The translations under genes and the position numbers were made by a program. 64,000 nt of DNA from NCBI RefSeq assembly GCF_031764535.1, contig NZ_CP134499.1, positions 4,092,001 through 4,156,000 of the forward strand, given 5' to 3'. The DNA comes from Pseudomonas sp. SG20056. Its GTDB lineage: Bacteria; Pseudomonadota; Gammaproteobacteria; Pseudomonadales; Pseudomonadaceae. Shown here in pieces: positions 62,850 to 64,000 of this stretch. The notes beneath the pieces are model-generated. The model saw only the letters and a program-made list of their open reading frames with translations, had not been told where the DNA came from and searched no databases. Position 1 is the first letter of the stretch; the number at the start of each line of letters is the position of its first letter.

Positions 62850-64000
62850 CTATGCCACCGCCTGCTGCGCGGCTAACTGCTTGGCCTGCTCACGCAGGAC
62901 AAACTTCTGTACCTTGCCGGTGCTGGTTTTCGGCAGGCTGGTAAACACCACACAGCCCGGTACCTTGAAGCGCGCCATGCGCTGCTGACAGAAGACGATT
63001 ACTTCCTCGGCCGTCAACTCGGCACCCGGTTTGAGGGTGACAAAGGCGCACGGCGTTTCGCCCCATTTGGCATGGGCCATGGCCACCACAGCGGCTTCCA
63101 AGATAAGCGGATGGCGATATAGCACGTCTTCCACCTCGATGGAGGAGATGTTCTCGCCGCCGGAAATGATGATGTCCTTGCTGCGATCCTTGATCTCGAC
63201 ATAGCCGTCAGCGTGCCACACCGCCAGATCGCCGGAGTGGAACCAGCCACCGGCAAAGGCCTCGGCGGTGGCTGAGGGGTTCTTCAAATAGCCTTTCATC
63301 ACCACGTTGCCGCGCATCATGATTTCGCCGATGGTCTGACCGTCTTTTGGCACCGGTTGCAGGGTGTCCGGGTCGGCCACCATCAGGCCGTCGAGCAGCG
63401 GCGCTCGCACGCCCTGGCGGGATTTCAGGCGCGCACGCTGTTCCGGGCTTTCGCTATCCCACTCGCTTTTCCATTCGCAGGCCACGCTGGGGCCGTAGGT
63501 TTCGGTCAGGCCGTATACGTGGGTCACGCGAAACTCCAGGGCTTCCATGGCCTCGATTACCGCTGCGGGTGGTGCGGCGCCGGCGGTGAGCACTTTCACT
63601 GGACGGGTTTTCAGGACTTTCAGCGCGTCATCGGCATTAGCCAGCATATTCAGCACGATAGGCGCGCCGCAGAAATGGTCGACGCCATGTTCGGCAATCG
63701 CCGGGTAGATGGCCTCGGCGCGTACATGGCGCAGGCACACATTGACGCCGACATAGGCGGCCAGCGCCCAAGGGAAGCACCAGCCATTGCAGTGGAACAT
63801 CGGCAGCGTCCACAGGTACACCGGGAAGCGGCTCATGTCCCAGCACATGGCGTTGGACAGGGCATTCAGGTGTGCGCCGCGGTGGTGGTAGACCACGCCT
63901 TTGGGGTTGCCGGTGGTGCCGGAGGTGTAATTGAGGGAGATCGCCTGCCACTCATCCGCCGGCAGCTGCCAGGCATAGTCCGGGTCGCCTTCGGCCAACA
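62850..64000 (-). CDS. Acyl-CoA synthetase (AMP-forming), AlkK/DmdB-like, 5' end outside the window
   Basis: The visible 383 or so residues are the C-terminal two-thirds of an ANL-family adenylating enzyme: P-loop-like YTSGTTGNPKGVVYHHRG, the GLTETYG motif, the hinge region and the catalytic Lys in PKTSTGKVQKFVLRE. Sequence style (LWTLPMFHCNGWCFPW) resembles medium-chain fatty-acid or 3-methylmercaptopropionate CoA ligases. The start is beyond 64000. Confidence 0.9.
   Translation of the reverse strand, partial: LAEGDPDYAWQLPADEWQAISLNYTSGTTGNPKGVVYHHRGAHLNALSNAMCWDMSRFPVYLWTLPMFHCNGWCFPWALAAYVGVNVCLRHVRAEAIYPAIAEHGVDHFCGAPIVLNMLANADDALKVLKTRPVKVLTAGAAPPAAVIEAMEALEFRVTHVYGLTETYGPSVACEWKSEWDSESPEQRARLKSRQGVRAPLLDGLMVADPDTLQPVPKDGQTIGEIMMRGNVVMKGYLKNPSATAEAFAGGWFHSGDLAVWHADGYVEIKDRSKDIIISGGENISSIEVEDVLYRHPLILEAAVVAMAHAKWGETPCAFVTLKPGAELTAEEVIVFCQQRMARFKVPGCVVFTSLPKTSTGKVQKFVLREQAKQLAAQQAVA

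Noticed and set aside
1..64000. CRISPR arrays, tRNA or rRNA genes, insertion sequences, integrases
   Set aside because: I saw no spaced repeats, tRNA-like cloverleafs or transposase proteins anywhere in the window, though tRNA detection by eye is limited.

Overview
The window is chromosomal DNA of a Pseudomonas-type gammaproteobacterium. It is mostly GC-rich and densely coded. The gene order coaD-fdx-ggt, mutM, a polyamine ABC operon, ilvD, folA, thyA-lgt, rppH-ptsP, ilvA, rpiA and gcvT-gcvH matches what I recall of P. aeruginosa PAO1 (roughly PA0323-PA0367 plus PA5214-PA5217). No database search was possible, so the genus rests on protein recognition and remembered synteny.

Region 1-4300 is AT-rich accessory DNA on the minus strand. 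It looks like a class II (double-glycine leader) microcin island. In transcription order it has a CvaA-like membrane-fusion protein, a 62-residue stand-alone LuxR-type HTH protein, a decayed M16 peptidase gene, a microcin precursor with a three-fold C-terminal repeat, and a 58-residue two-helix membrane protein placed like an immunity protein. A 16-bp CCC/GGG palindrome recurs in the intergenic spaces. In the copy upstream of the microcin its terminal G run has become a 27-bp poly-G tract.

Region 4300-8900 is an alcohol/aldehyde oxidation locus: a TetR regulator with a perfect 18-bp operator, an aldehyde dehydrogenase, a Tat-signal small subunit and a GMC oxidoreductase. Region 8900-22600 is core metabolism and repair. 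It includes a putrescine/spermidine ABC operon behind a well-formed sigma-54 promoter at 15953-15967.

Region 22700-26723 holds one large gene (1340 residues) with an NTPase of NACHT/STAND type, a long helical middle and a C-terminal PD-(D/E)XK-like nuclease domain. It sits alone between ilvD and yitT/folA and is a candidate single-gene defence system.

Region 26700-50800 is core: folA, a diguanylate cyclase, a DUF2868/DUF3482 pair, thyA-lgt, rppH-ptsP, ilvA, rpiA, an orphan GspE-type ATPase, two divergent L,D-transpeptidase genes, and a qmcA/nfeD pair with a lipoprotein hydrolase.

Region 50800-58030 is a polyamine/acid-stress block: a periplasmic solute-binding protein, a PotE-type antiporter and two tandem Orn/Lys/Arg decarboxylases, the second clearly AdiA-like. 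Region 58200-64000 holds gcvH and gcvT (no gcvP beside them), an iron(III) permease and binding protein without their ATPase, and an acyl-CoA synthetase cut by the window end.
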